A DNA stretch of 64,000 nt from Flagellimonas allohymeniacidonis (GCF_004296335.1 NZ_SGIU01000002.1:1315882-1379881); one strand, 5' to 3'; shown: positions 1-9,516, counted from the first letter of the stretch. Numbers and translations: made by a program. The notes: generated from the sequence alone by a model not told the origin.

Positions 1-488
1 CTATAAATAAAGGTGTCTTGGAAATCTTCGGGATTGATATTCCTTCCGAACCCTCCAAAGATTTCCAGAGTAAATTTTTCACTGCGCGTGGCCCATTTAT
101 TTCCCAATCCCAATCCCAAAGCAACAGTACTGTAGTCATTGTCTCGAAGCCCAAGGTCGGGGTCCTGAAATTCGTCTTCACCCGTATAATAGAGTCCAAA
201 AGCTTCCGCAAAAAAACCGCTTCGAGGCTGGTAGCCAAAATAGGCCCTGAAATTTGGGCCAATTCCAAAATTGCCATTAAAATCGGTGCCGTCGTTATCA
301 AAGTAAACCGTAGCCCCCACACTCGTATCCTCACTAAGATAATATTCGTAGGAACCTTCCACGGTTGTAGTGGCCAAAAATAGGCCGATGTTGAACTTTA
401 GTTCATTATCATTACTGAAACGGGGATAGGCTTGACCCATGACCATAGATCCAGAAAAAAGAAAAGTAAGTATCAGAAGCTTTCTCAT
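1..488 (-). CDS. Outer-membrane beta-barrel-like protein (partial, 3' end beyond window)
   Basis: Reading leftward from an ATG at 486-488 gives 162 residues without a stop before the window edge. The first 19 residues form a clean signal peptide (MRKLLILTFLFSGSMVMGQ). The rest alternates polar and aromatic residues in short strands (for example LKFNIGLFLATTTVEGSYEYYL, broken up by Asp/Gly turns), as in small outer-membrane barrels of Bacteroidetes. The family cannot be named, and the C-terminal strand that would confirm a barrel lies outside. It is divergent from the exonuclease III gene, with about 120 bp between. An open frame on the plus strand at 18-383 is a shadow of this gene. Confidence 0.65.
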   Translation of the reverse strand, partial: MRKLLILTFLFSGSMVMGQAYPRFSNDNELKFNIGLFLATTTVEGSYEYYLSEDTSVGATVYFDNDGTDFNGNFGIGPNFRAYFGYQPRSGFFAEAFGLYYTGEDEFQDPDLGLRDNDYSTVALGLGLGNKWATRSEKFTLEIFGGFGRNINPEDFQDTFIY

Positions 489-610
489 AATCGTGGTTTT
501 GTTCTACTGGATAATCAATTAGCGTTCCAAAAACAAAGGTAAAAGGATTGCTTCAACAAATTTGTTTTAGGGAGCCATCTACAATGGTTATTTTTAGCTA
601 AAATTTTGAA

Positions 611-1375
611 ATGACCATAGTATCCTACAACGTCAATGGAATACGGGCCGCCCTCAACAAGGGCTTTATTGATTGGCTTCTAACGGTAAATCCCGATGTA
701 GTCTGTTTACAGGAAATCAAAGCCCTTAAAGAGCAAGTGGATGTTTCCCTTTTTGAAGCAGCGGGTTATACCCACCATTACTGGTTCAGTGCCCAAAAAA
801 AGGGATATAGCGGTGTGGCGCTGCTCTGCAAGAACGAGCCGGATCATATTGAATATGGCACCGGAATCGATTATATGGATTTTGAGGGACGGAACATTAG
901 GGCCGATTTTGATGATGTTTCGGTGATGAGTATGTACTTGCCCTCTGGCACCAATTTAGATCGTTTGGAACACAAGCTGACCTATATGGCCGATTTTCAG
1001 AAATATGCCGATGTACTTAGAAAGGAGCGCCCTAATTTAATTGTTTGTGGAGATTACAATATTTGCCATGAGGCCATTGATATCCACGACCCAGTGCGAA
1101 ACAAAAATGTATCAGGCTTTCTACCAGTGGAACGGGAATGGATAGGGAATTTTATCAACAGTGGTTTTATTGACAGTTTTCGACACTTCAACAAAGAGCC
1201 CCACAATTATACCTGGTGGAGCTACCGCGCCAATGCCAGGGCCAACAACAAGGGCTGGCGATTGGACTACGGAATGGTCAACGAATCACTAAAAGACCGT
1301 TTGAAGCGCTCGGTGATCCTTTCTGAAGCCAAACATAGTGATCATTGCCCCATTTTATTGGAAATTGAAAAATAA
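611..1375 (+). CDS. xth: Exodeoxyribonuclease III / AP endonuclease
   Basis: A 254-residue member of the ExoIII (endonuclease/exonuclease/phosphatase fold) family, the usual length. It would cleave DNA 5' of abasic sites and degrade 3' ends in base excision repair, in the cytoplasm. All landmark residues are present: N7 in YNVNGIR, E35 in LQEIK, Y109 in MYLPSG, D148 and N150 in GDYN, and the terminal D244-H245 pair in HSDHCP. The RLDY motif before the C terminus is also typical. The ATG at 611 fits the start of the first beta strand. The gene sits alone between a divergent barrel gene and an aldo/keto reductase downstream in the same direction, 63 bp away. Confidence 0.96.
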   Translation: MTIVSYNVNGIRAALNKGFIDWLLTVNPDVVCLQEIKALKEQVDVSLFEAAGYTHHYWFSAQKKGYSGVALLCKNEPDHIEYGTGIDYMDFEGRNIRADFDDVSVMSMYLPSGTNLDRLEHKLTYMADFQKYADVLRKERPNLIVCGDYNICHEAIDIHDPVRNKNVSGFLPVEREWIGNFINSGFIDSFRHFNKEPHNYTWWSYRANARANNKGWRLDYGMVNESLKDRLKRSVILSEAKHSDHCPILLEIEK

Positions 1376-1408
1376 CGTTTGATTAAAAAGGTCTAGGTAT
1401 GAATGATG

Positions 1409-1416
1409 TACTTTTG
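1409..1416 (+). promoter_or_regulatory. Bacteroidetes -7 box (TACTTTTG) for the aldo/keto reductase
   Basis: The sequence TACTTTTG matches TAnnTTTG exactly and lies 22 bp before the ATG at 1439. It falls inside the frame opened by an earlier in-frame ATG at 1403, which argues for the later start. No clear TTG -33 element was found. Confidence 0.4.
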
Positions 1417-1438
1417 GGCCTTTGCTATTCAAAATTTG

Positions 1439-2479
1439 ATGAAATACACCCGAATTCCGCATACCGATATTAGAATAAGTAAAATCTGTTTGGGCACCAT
1501 GACCTTTGGTCGACAGAATAATGAAGAGGAAGCCCACAAACAAATGGATTATGCCCTTGATCAGGGCATCAATTTTTTTGATACGGCCGAATTGTATCCG
1601 GTGCCCGCTAAGAAGGAGCTTTATGCGGTAACGGAGGAGTTTATTGGGAATTGGTTAAAGAAAACCGGGAATCGGGAAAGGATTGTGCTGGCCACGAAAA
1701 TTGCCGGTCGCGCTGAATTCACCAAACATATTCGAACAACAGGTTTCAGCAAAGATTCCTTGATCAAAGCCGTGGAAGATAGTCTAACGCGACTCCAAAC
1801 CGATTATATCGATTTGTACCAGCTCCATTGGCCCGAGCGAAACACCAATTATTTTGGGCAAAGGGGCTTTAATGCCCATGCTTTTGATGCTTGGGAAGAC
1901 AATATTCACCAAGTGTTGGAGACTCTACGTGACTTGGTAGCAGAAGGAAAGATTAGGCAGGTAGGTCTCTCCAATGAGACACCATGGGGGACGATGCGCT
2001 TTTTGGAAGAGAGCAAGGTTCACCAAAGTCTACCTCGCATGTTGACCATTCAAAATCCGTATAATTTACTCAATCGACTTTTTGAAGTAGGATTATCAGA
2101 AATTTCCCAGCGTGAAGGTATTGGCCTTTTAGCCTACTCCCCACTTGGTTTTGGAGTGCTAAGTGGAAAATACCTAGGAGAGGTGCAACCTAGGAAGGGG
2201 CGCATCACCCTATTTCCAAATTACAACCGATACAGCGGGCCCATAGCTACCGAAGCAACACGAAAGTATCAGGAGCTTGCCATGGAACATGGACTGAGTT
2301 TGGCACAAATGGCTTTGGCCTTTGTGAATTCAAGACCATTCTTAACGAGCAACATTGTTGGCGCCACAACCATGGAACAGCTTAAGGAAAACATTGAGAG
2401 TATGGATGTTGACCTTTCGGATGAGGTATTGGATGGTATAGAGGAAATTCATAATTCCATTCCCAATCCGGCCCCTTAG
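1439..2479 (+). CDS. Aldo/keto reductase, Tas family
   Basis: A 346-residue NAD(P)H-dependent aldo/keto reductase strongly resembling E. coli Tas in length and sequence, with shared blocks such as RIPHTD, LGTMTFG, AELYPVP, LYQLHWPE and NPYNLLNR. The AKR tetrad is visible: D48, Y53, K87 and H130. The family reduces carbonyls; the natural substrate of Tas is uncertain, and none is claimed here. The ATG at 1439 is preferred over the in-frame ATGs at 1403 and 1406, because homology starts there and a TACTTTTG promoter box lies between. The last 4 bp overlap the end of the convergent PQQ dehydrogenase gene. Confidence 0.92.
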   Translation: MKYTRIPHTDIRISKICLGTMTFGRQNNEEEAHKQMDYALDQGINFFDTAELYPVPAKKELYAVTEEFIGNWLKKTGNRERIVLATKIAGRAEFTKHIRTTGFSKDSLIKAVEDSLTRLQTDYIDLYQLHWPERNTNYFGQRGFNAHAFDAWEDNIHQVLETLRDLVAEGKIRQVGLSNETPWGTMRFLEESKVHQSLPRMLTIQNPYNLLNRLFEVGLSEISQREGIGLLAYSPLGFGVLSGKYLGEVQPRKGRITLFPNYNRYSGPIATEATRKYQELAMEHGLSLAQMALAFVNSRPFLTSNIVGATTMEQLKENIESMDVDLSDEVLDGIEEIHNSIPNPAP

Positions 2480-4641
2480 GGTATATCCGGAAGAGCATAG
2501 GCGCGATAGGTATCTCCGGATTTGGTGCCCATTTTTCCTCCTCCACAAGCAATGACCACGTACTGCTTGCCATTTACTTCATAGGTGGCCGGTGTGGCGT
2601 ATCCTCCTGCTGGCAGGCTATCTTCCCATAGCATATTTCCATTTTCCATAGCAAAGGCTCTAATCTTTTCGTCCCGTGTGGCCGCTATAAAAAGCACACC
2701 GCTTGAAGTGATTACCGGCCCTCCATAATTCTCCGTCCCGGTGATGGGTATTTGGGGGTCATTCAAGTTTTTGTCATGACCCAAAGGAATTTGCCATAAG
2801 TACTCTCCCGAATTTAAATCGATGGCATTCAGGGTACCCCATGGGGGTTTTACCACAGGAAATCCCCTGTCATCTTTAAATCGACCAAATCCAGCAACCG
2901 CATAAGGCACTTTTACCGATGTTTCCTCCACCCGATGGTCGGTTTCTTCCTCAAGTCCAGAAATAAAATGGGCTATTGCACTGATTTCTGAGTCGGACAG
3001 ATTGGGCATACCGGGCATGGCGCCTTTACCATTTTTGATAATGGATGCAATGGAATCCACAGAAAACCGCTCCTTCACATTTTGTAGTTCCGGGATTCCT
3101 GCAAGGCCTTGAAGTTCTCCACCATGGCATCGAGCGCATTGTATTTGGGTAAGGGATTCACCGAGATTGACAGTTTGGCCATCGGTACCCCCCACAGCTT
3201 TCATGCGTACAATCCATGCCATTTCATTGGAATTTACATACATAACACCGTCCCTTGGGTCCAAAGCAGCCCCACCCCATTCGGCGCCTCCATCGGCCCC
3301 CGGGTACAGCATTACCCCTGTGGTGTCGATTGGGATAAATTGCCCCTCGGAGGTCACCGACCTAAATTTTTCCAAAACAGTGGGGGGATCAATATTCTGG
3401 TCCTTGTCCACAAAATCATCTACAAAGGCAGGCTGATTAGGATTATAGAGATCCGCTTCCGTCAATATTTGTCGGGCAAAGGGTTTGGGCAAAACAGGCA
3501 AGGGTTGCGTGGCAAAAGCTTGTTCTCCCTTAAGGGAGGAAGCGGGATACGCTTTCTCCTCAATTGGAAAGAGGGGTTCACCTGTTACTCGGTTGAAAAC
3601 AAAAACGTGACCACTTTTGGTTACCTGGGCCACAGCGGCAATTTTTTCACCCTGTCTGTCCATTTCAAAAAGGTTGGGCGGTGCAGGTAGATCCCTATCC
3701 CACATATCGTGATGTACCATTTGAAAATGCCATATTCGTTCTCCGGTATTGGCATCCAAAGCCAAAAGACTATTGGCAAAAAGATTAGCTCCTGCTCGGT
3801 CTCCACCATACCAGTCAAAGGCTGCAGATCCTGTGGGGACATATGCGATGCCACGCTCTCGGTCGACAGCAATTCCTGCCCAACTATTGGCTCCTCCAAC
3901 GGTTTGGTAGGCGTCATTGGGCCAAGTATCGTGCCCAAACTCCCCAGGTTGGGGAATTGTATGAAATGTCCATTCAATGGCTCCTGAGCAGACGTTATAG
4001 GCCCGGATATGACCAGGCGAGGATCCTGGACCTTCACCTACCCGTGTCCCCATAATGAGAAGATTATTATAAATGGCACCCGGGGTGTTCGCCACTACGG
4101 ATAAGGTTTCGGGTGCTCGTCCCAAACCATGCCTGAGATCTATGCTTCCATCTTCTCCGAAGGAGGCAATGGCTTTTCCAGAAGCCGCATCGATGGCAAA
4201 TAATTTAGAACCGCTGGAGAAGAACAGACGGCTTTTTTCCTTATCCTCCGAACCCCAATAGCTCAATCCCCGATTCAGACCAAGACCTGAATTGTCTTTT
4301 GTATTGGGACTGAACTTCCATAGTTCTTCGCCGGTAGCGGCGTTTAAGGCGAAAAGTTCTATGGCAGCGTTCACTCCGTAAAGAACATCACCAACAACGA
4401 GGGGATTGGTCTGAATTTGAGTGGTTCTTCCAACCTCAAGCCCTCCACTTTGGTATTCCCAGGCCAATTGCAATTGTGAAACATTCGCTACATCGATTTG
4501 GGAAAGTGAGGAATAATGGGTTCGTTCTGCATCCCCGAGATAGGAATTCCATTGGGTGTGGTTTGGAACAAAATTATTGTTTTCAGAAGTTTCGCAAGCT
4601 AAAAAGGAAAGTAATAAAAGTCCTAGCAAATAGGGTCTCAT
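2476..4641 (-). CDS. PQQ-dependent dehydrogenase with inserted cytochrome c domain, lipoprotein
   Basis: A 721-residue quinoprotein of the glucose/alcohol dehydrogenase beta-propeller type. Residues 1-16 are a lipoprotein signal ending LLSFLAC (C16), so it should be anchored facing the periplasm. Propeller repeats with LNAATGEELW, LDANTGERIW and LNSGEYLWQI motifs flank a cytochrome c domain at about residues 490-560, with heme motif CARCH near 499-503 and a likely axial Met in GAMPGM. Such enzymes oxidise sugars or alcohols in the periplasm and pass electrons through heme to the respiratory chain; the substrate is unknown. No PQQ biosynthesis genes are in the window, so the cofactor would have to come from elsewhere. 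The gene is monocistronic, between radA and the convergent reductase. Confidence 0.9.
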   Translation of the reverse strand: MRPYLLGLLLLSFLACETSENNNFVPNHTQWNSYLGDAERTHYSSLSQIDVANVSQLQLAWEYQSGGLEVGRTTQIQTNPLVVGDVLYGVNAAIELFALNAATGEELWKFSPNTKDNSGLGLNRGLSYWGSEDKEKSRLFFSSGSKLFAIDAASGKAIASFGEDGSIDLRHGLGRAPETLSVVANTPGAIYNNLLIMGTRVGEGPGSSPGHIRAYNVCSGAIEWTFHTIPQPGEFGHDTWPNDAYQTVGGANSWAGIAVDRERGIAYVPTGSAAFDWYGGDRAGANLFANSLLALDANTGERIWHFQMVHHDMWDRDLPAPPNLFEMDRQGEKIAAVAQVTKSGHVFVFNRVTGEPLFPIEEKAYPASSLKGEQAFATQPLPVLPKPFARQILTEADLYNPNQPAFVDDFVDKDQNIDPPTVLEKFRSVTSEGQFIPIDTTGVMLYPGADGGAEWGGAALDPRDGVMYVNSNEMAWIVRMKAVGGTDGQTVNLGESLTQIQCARCHGGELQGLAGIPELQNVKERFSVDSIASIIKNGKGAMPGMPNLSDSEISAIAHFISGLEEETDHRVEETSVKVPYAVAGFGRFKDDRGFPVVKPPWGTLNAIDLNSGEYLWQIPLGHDKNLNDPQIPITGTENYGGPVITSSGVLFIAATRDEKIRAFAMENGNMLWEDSLPAGGYATPATYEVNGKQYVVIACGGGKMGTKSGDTYRAYALPDIP

Positions 4642-4686
4642 GAGAAAGGGTTTGCTCCTAAAGTTAAGAAAACTAAGGATGTGGTT

Positions 4687-6048
4687 TTACCCAAAGAGAT
4701 ATTGGACTACATCTTCAATTTTGGAGACCTTTCGAATTTCAATGTTGGTGTTCTTCAAACCTATTTTGTTGTTTTTTGAAACAAAAATGGTGGTAAACCC
4801 CAATTTTTCAGCCTCCAAGATTCTTTGGTCGACCCGCTGCACAGGTCGAATCTCTCCGGCAAGTCCCACTTCAGCAGCAAAACAGATGCCTTTTTCGATG
4901 GGGATATCCGCGTTACTGGACAGGATAGAAGCTACAACTGCCAAATCGATCGCAGGATCGTCTACCGAGATACCTCCGGTAATGTTCAAAAAAACATCTT
5001 TGGCACCTAACCGAAACCCGGCCCTTTTCTCAAGGACAGCCAAGAGCATGTTCAAACGTTTTGCGTTAAAACCAGTAGCGGAACGCTGAGGTGTTCCGTA
5101 AACCGCACTGCTGACCAGCGCTTGAATCTCAATGAGTAAAGGTCGCATCCCTTCAATGGTGGCGGCAATGGCCGTACCACTAAGCTCCCCATCATTTTTG
5201 GAAATCAACACTTCTGATGGATTGTTCACCTCCCTGAGCCCGCTTCCCTGCATTTCATAAATGCCCAATTCAGCTGTGGACCCAAATCGATTTTTGAGTG
5301 AACGCAGAATACGATACACGTAATTTCGGTCTCCTTCAAATTGCAGTACAGTGTCCACCATATGCTCCAAAATTTTAGGGCCAGCAATCGCACCATCCTT
5401 GGTAATATGGCCCACCAGAATTACAGGGGTGTGGCTTTCCTTAGCAAATTTGATAAGTTCAGCAGTGCTTTCTCGAATTTGTGAAATACTCCCTGCTGCA
5501 GAATCGATATAATCGGTATGCAAGGTTTGGATGGAATCGATTATCACTAAATCGGGTTCAACACGGACAATCTGCTGAAAAATATTTTGTGTTTTGGTTT
5601 CCGTTAAAATGTAGCAATTTTCACTATTGGGCTCAATACGGTCGGCCCTCATTTTGATTTGCTTTTGACTTTCTTCACCGGATACATAAAGGGTTTTGTA
5701 GGGAAGTTTCAAAGCTATTTGAAGTAAAAGTGTACTCTTACCGATGCCCGGTTCACCACCCAAAAGAATCAATGAGCCAGGGACAAGGCCACCACCCAGC
5801 ACCCGATTGAACTCCAAATTTTGAGTGTCCAGCCGAAGTTCACGGTCTTGGGTTATTTCTGAAATCTTTAGGGGAGTGTTGGTTTTTTTAACCGAAGGGT
5901 TGTCAATTTTCCAACCGGCTTTTTCCTCTTTTTGAACCACTTCCTCAACAATGGTGTTCCATTGTTTGCAGGAACCGCATTGCCCTATCCATTTGGGATA
6001 TTGGGTTCCACAATTTTGGCAGAAAAAAGCAGTTTTGACTTTGGCCAT
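4687..6048 (-). CDS. radA: DNA repair protein RadA
   Basis: A 453-residue RadA/Sms homologue of normal length. It has an N-terminal C4 zinc finger (C10, C13, C24, C27), a RecA-like ATPase with Walker A GEPGIGKST at 98-106, the RadA signature KNRFG at 252-256, and a Lon-like C-terminal domain (about 270-453). The family drives branch migration during recombinational repair in the cytoplasm. It runs leftward with 45 bp to the PQQ dehydrogenase and 55 bp from the esterase-fold gene, possibly in one transcript with the pan genes upstream. Nothing in it departs from the family. Confidence 0.97.
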   Translation of the reverse strand: MAKVKTAFFCQNCGTQYPKWIGQCGSCKQWNTIVEEVVQKEEKAGWKIDNPSVKKTNTPLKISEITQDRELRLDTQNLEFNRVLGGGLVPGSLILLGGEPGIGKSTLLLQIALKLPYKTLYVSGEESQKQIKMRADRIEPNSENCYILTETKTQNIFQQIVRVEPDLVIIDSIQTLHTDYIDSAAGSISQIRESTAELIKFAKESHTPVILVGHITKDGAIAGPKILEHMVDTVLQFEGDRNYVYRILRSLKNRFGSTAELGIYEMQGSGLREVNNPSEVLISKNDGELSGTAIAATIEGMRPLLIEIQALVSSAVYGTPQRSATGFNAKRLNMLLAVLEKRAGFRLGAKDVFLNITGGISVDDPAIDLAVVASILSSNADIPIEKGICFAAEVGLAGEIRPVQRVDQRILEAEKLGFTTIFVSKNNKIGLKNTNIEIRKVSKIEDVVQYLFG

Positions 6049-6103
6049 TCACCCTTGGTTTGGGGCTAAAGATAGCACAAAGTCTTAAAAAGGAAACTAG
6101 GGT

Positions 6104-7246
6104 CTAGTAGCCAAAATCGGCCTTTAGGGCATCGATCTTTTCGAGGGCCATATCTTTGGTAAGAAAATCGATTTCTTCCATTTGGAAAGCCTTTTCAAAG
6201 GTCTTGAAGGCTTTTTTGGGTTCACCCAACTCTTCATAGTATTCGCCTTCAAAGTAGAAGCCCATCATGGTTTCAGGGAACTCTTTTTTGCAAAGCTCGG
6301 CCAAAGGTTTTAGCGATTCAAAATCGTCTTTTTTCAAACAACCGGCGTAAATCGCCATGATATCATTGAGTTCTACAGGTTTGCGATACCCTAGGATTTT
6401 TTCAATCTGGGCGTAGCGATTTTCCAGATATTGATAAACCGGTTCATTGGAGGTCAAGATTTCCGTTTTGTACTCCTTGGGACTAATGGGTCGAAATACC
6501 TTAAAGTTGTTGTCAAAGGCTTTACCAATTCCGTAGGTAACAATAGACAGATGGTCCGCATCTTCATATTCTTCGAAAAAGTAATGCAATGATTCTTTGC
6601 TTATCGATTTTACTGCATTGTTCATTTGTAGAATCCGTTGTCGGTCCTCGGTCTTTTCCTTCTCTAAAATTAGATTGTAGAAAATTTCCTGGTTCAGGTC
6701 TGATAGTCGAGAAGGTACCCGACTTTCCATATCAGTGGCCAAAACTGGAGAAATGACAACGTAAGAATTGAAAAAGGATTTGTCCTTAAAGAGAAAGTAA
6801 TTTCCAAAATTACCTGTGATGTCATAACCCACGAACATTTTAAAAGGAGCGATATTGTAGCTTGTCTCCAAGTAGGGGATCAACTCGGTTCCCAAAAACT
6901 CGTAGAAAAGTTTCCCCTTTTCGGTAGGGAGACCAGTGGTTTGTTCGAAATCACAATCATCCCAACGAATGTCGTCCTCGGACTGATGGACGCCCACAAC
7001 TATAGCTTCGGGCATTCTTCCTTCGGACGCATAGAGTTTTGCATTGGCGACCACAATGTCGAACAGATAGTCGGCATCAAGCACGACAATAAGCGCGTAT
7101 TTGTTTTCTTTAGAGTAATCCTCTGGGAAATAATAGGAAACATCCCTTCTCTCCTGAAGTCTAAAGGATTCGAAGATTTCTTTCTTCACCTGAGCGCCTA
7201 CATTGAGGCAAATTAGGCCAGTCAGTAAAAACAGACACTTTTTCAT
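6104..7246 (-). CDS. Esterase-fold (PF00756-like) secreted protein lacking the nucleophile serine, with TPR-like tail
   Basis: A 380-residue protein with a signal peptide (cleavage likely after VGAQ, residue 19). Residues 25-260 resemble the putative esterase alpha/beta hydrolase family: an ALIVVLDADYLF strand, AIVVGVHQ, and the nucleophile-elbow position. There the sequence is G140-Y-D-I-T-G145, so the usual GxSxG serine is Asp142. A DADHLS motif could hold the family's histidine. Residues 280-380 are helical and read as one or two TPR-like repeats (GEYYEELGEPKKAFKTFEKA). The protein may be non-hydrolytic or a binding protein; no function can be assigned. It is the fourth gene of the leftward panC-panD-flippase group. 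Confidence 0.75.
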   Translation of the reverse strand: MKKCLFLLTGLICLNVGAQVKKEIFESFRLQERRDVSYYFPEDYSKENKYALIVVLDADYLFDIVVANAKLYASEGRMPEAIVVGVHQSEDDIRWDDCDFEQTTGLPTEKGKLFYEFLGTELIPYLETSYNIAPFKMFVGYDITGNFGNYFLFKDKSFFNSYVVISPVLATDMESRVPSRLSDLNQEIFYNLILEKEKTEDRQRILQMNNAVKSISKESLHYFFEEYEDADHLSIVTYGIGKAFDNNFKVFRPISPKEYKTEILTSNEPVYQYLENRYAQIEKILGYRKPVELNDIMAIYAGCLKKDDFESLKPLAELCKKEFPETMMGFYFEGEYYEELGEPKKAFKTFEKAFQMEEIDFLTKDMALEKIDALKADFGY

Positions 7247-7270
7247 TGGTTAAGCTTTTTAGGCTGGGGT

Positions 7271-8236
7271 CTACCGATTTCTATTCAATAACGGTAGTAC
7301 TAGGAAGGATATTGCCCCAAAAACAACGACCATGAGGGTTTGGGAAATCCACATGATCCAACCAAATGCATCCCCAGAAACGGAGCTTATGCCATAAATG
7401 CCCAGGGCAGCACTTACCGCTATTGGATATAAGCCTATTCCGCCATTGGTGGTCGACATGGCGAAGGCACCTCCAACAAAAGCAACCAGTAATTCACTAA
7501 TGGATAGTTGATGGGTTTCTTCCACTGTGTATTTGATGACCCAAAACATGGCAACATAACAGCCCCAAATTAGAAGGGTGTGGAAAATGAACCACCATTT
7601 GCGCTTCATTTTAAAGACACTCAAAACACCCTCTAAAAGACCATTTAGGAATGCCTTTAGCTTTAATGCAAATTTTGATTTTGATCTTCGAATAAGGCGT
7701 GTGGCTACCAAAAGACCCAAGATGCCCATGGCCAGAATTCCAAAGGCTCCCAAAAAGTTTACGCCTTTTTCTTCCAAAAAGGCCAAAATGACATCGGTCT
7801 GTAAGCCCAAAGTAATCAAGATTACCAACAGAAGCATGAGCAGATCAACAACCCTTTCGGTTACGATGGTGCCAAACCCTTTTTCAAAGGGAACTTTTTC
7901 ATAGGTGGCCAAAGCCGTGGCTCGCAATACTTCTCCAGATCTTGGAATGCCCAAGTTGGCAAAGTAGGCAATAAGAACAATGAAGAGGTTATTTATAATT
8001 TTAGGGCGGTACCCTAAAGGTTCCAACAGGTGGTTCCACCGAATGGCTCTTGAGAGATGGCTTAGGATTCCTAGTGCAACAGAAATGCTGACCCAAAAAA
8101 GGTCGGCATTGGATATGTAGTAAAGAATTTGCTTGCGTTCTTCTGGAGAGGTCGAGTAGTACGAATACCAAACCAAAAACAGCCCAAACCCTATGGGAAC
8201 AAATATTTTAAGGAATTTTTTGAGTAAAGGGCTCAA
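7271..8236 (-). CDS. Flippase-like integral membrane protein (UPF0104 / MprF N-terminal type)
   Basis: A 321-residue polytopic protein of the lysylphosphatidylglycerol synthase transmembrane family, with about eight membrane segments (for example FVPIGFGLFLVWYSYY, MLLLVILITLGL and WWFIFHTLLIWGCYVAMFW). The conserved blocks HLSRAIRWNHLLEPLG, FANLGIPRSGEVLRATAL and TTNGGIGLYP are present. The lipid-linked substrate is unknown. I set the start at TTG 8236-8234, 1 bp after the panD stop; a longer frame from 8320 would overlap panD by 83 bp with no membrane-like sequence. The spacing implies translational coupling to panD. Confidence 0.82.
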   Translation of the reverse strand: MSPLLKKFLKIFVPIGFGLFLVWYSYYSTSPEERKQILYYISNADLFWVSISVALGILSHLSRAIRWNHLLEPLGYRPKIINNLFIVLIAYFANLGIPRSGEVLRATALATYEKVPFEKGFGTIVTERVVDLLMLLLVILITLGLQTDVILAFLEEKGVNFLGAFGILAMGILGLLVATRLIRRSKSKFALKLKAFLNGLLEGVLSVFKMKRKWWFIFHTLLIWGCYVAMFWVIKYTVEETHQLSISELLVAFVGGAFAMSTTNGGIGLYPIAVSAALGIYGISSVSGDAFGWIMWISQTLMVVVFGAISFLVLPLLNRNR

Positions 8237-8237
8237 A

Positions 8238-8588
8238 TTATTTAAGGAGATTGGTCTCTTCGTTCGGGAAAACCAAGGCAGGATTAAAGGACTTAGCTTC
8301 TTCAATTCCCATCCAAGCATAGGTGATTAAAATGAGTACATCACCCACCGCAACTTTTCGGGCAGCAGCTCCGTTCAATGTTAGTTCACCTGAACCTCGC
8401 GGGCCAGGAATGGCATAGGTTTCAAGTCGTTCTCCATTGTTGTTGTTCACAATTTGAACCTTTTCGCCCCTAATAATGTTGGCCGCGTCCATCAAATCTT
8501 CATCAATGGTAATACTTCCAATATAATTAAGGTCAGCACCAGTAACTTTTACCCTATGTACCTTCGATTTTACAACTTCTACTTGCAT
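8238..8588 (-). CDS. panD: Aspartate 1-decarboxylase precursor
   Basis: A 116-residue PanD, slightly shorter than the E. coli protein. It makes beta-alanine from aspartate for pantothenate and CoA synthesis. The self-cleavage site G24-S25 (YIGSITID) that yields the pyruvoyl group is intact, as are T57 and Y58 (LETYAIPG) and the [15 protein letters not shown] block of the active site. It follows panC with a 13 bp gap and is followed after 1 bp by the flippase-like gene. The two neighbouring enzymes supply both steps around beta-alanine. Confidence 0.96.
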   Translation of the reverse strand: MQVEVVKSKVHRVKVTGADLNYIGSITIDEDLMDAANIIRGEKVQIVNNNNGERLETYAIPGPRGSGELTLNGAAARKVAVGDVLILITYAWMGIEEAKSFNPALVFPNEETNLLK

Positions 8589-8601
8589 GCCGCAAAATTA
8601 G

Positions 8602-9456
8602 TTAATTGAGTCTAAGATTATCTATCAACCGGACTTCATTTGCGTAAACGGCGATAAAGCCCCGGTATTTCATGTCTTCCTGTTTTGTTAAAACTGGGGT
8701 CAGTGTTTCTTCATCTGCTATTTCAAAATACTCCAGTTTCAACTCGTTCTGATTATTGAACTGGGACCTTACCCAGTCCGCAATGTATTTAGCACTTTCC
8801 GTGCCAAATTTTTCTTTGGCAGCTTTCAGTGTTTGGTATATGAAACCTGCATTTAGTCGGGTTTCCGCGGAGAGTCTTTCATTACGGGAACTCATGGCCA
8901 AACCATGGGTCTCCCGCTCAATGGGGCAGCCCACAATTTCAACAGGAATTTTTCTTTTGGCGACCAACTTTTTGATGATTTGAAGCTGTTGAAAATCCTT
9001 TTCTCCAAAGTAAGCTCTATCTGGAGTTACTGTATTGAGCAGTGCTTCAACAATGGTGCCGACACCTTCAAAATGCCCTGATCTGAATTCTCCCTCCATA
9101 ACCTTGTCCAAACCGTCAAAGTCGTATTGCTCCGAGGTAATTTTCTCCCCATACATTTCAGATACTGCAGGCGAAAAAACGGCAATATCTTCAGAAACAG
9201 CTTTTAAGAGGTCAAGGTCGGCTTGAAGCTTTCGGGGATATTTTTCCAGGTCATCTGGATTATCGAACTGAGTAGGATTTACAAAAACGCTAACAACAGT
9301 AACGTCATTTTCCGAAACGGATTTGCTCACCAAGGACAAGTGACCTTGGTGCAAGGCACCCATGGTAGGAACCAAACCAACGGTTTTGTCTTTGCTTCTT
9401 TCTTGGTTTAAGAAAGACCGAATCTCCCTTTTTTCGTGAAATACATCCATGCTCAT
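8602..9456 (-). CDS. panC: Pantothenate synthetase
   Basis: A 284-residue PanC of usual length. It joins pantoate and beta-alanine using ATP. The nucleotide-binding HIGH-like motif is visible at residues 30-39 (PTMGALHQGH), followed by VSVFVNPTQF, the YFGEKDFQQLQ block and the SSRNERLS signature. The ATG at 9456 is preferred to a TTG two codons earlier; another ATG at 9450 is possible. The gene leads the leftward operon with panD, and is divergent from the glycogen-synthase-like gene, about 95 bp away, so the two promoters share one short intergenic region. Confidence 0.96.
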   Translation of the reverse strand: MSMDVFHEKREIRSFLNQERSKDKTVGLVPTMGALHQGHLSLVSKSVSENDVTVVSVFVNPTQFDNPDDLEKYPRKLQADLDLLKAVSEDIAVFSPAVSEMYGEKITSEQYDFDGLDKVMEGEFRSGHFEGVGTIVEALLNTVTPDRAYFGEKDFQQLQIIKKLVAKRKIPVEIVGCPIERETHGLAMSSRNERLSAETRLNAGFIYQTLKAAKEKFGTESAKYIADWVRSQFNNQNELKLEYFEIADEETLTPVLTKQEDMKYRGFIAVYANEVRLIDNLRLN

Positions 9457-9508
9457 AAACAAAAGCGTGCAAAAATACTATAAATACTGCGAATCGGCAT
9501 AATTTTTG

Positions 9509-9516
9509 TACTTTTG
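9509..9516 (+). promoter_or_regulatory. -7 box (TACTTTTG) upstream of the glycogen-synthase-like gene
   Basis: An exact TAnnTTTG match lies 37 bp before the ATG at 9553. It overlaps an upstream in-frame TTG (9514), which makes that TTG an unlikely start. The -33 region has no clear TTG. Confidence 0.4.

Noticed and set aside
18..383. 121-codon open frame on the plus strand at the window edge
   Set aside because: It mirrors the minus-strand barrel-type gene, which has a signal peptide and sensible composition; the plus-strand product has neither.
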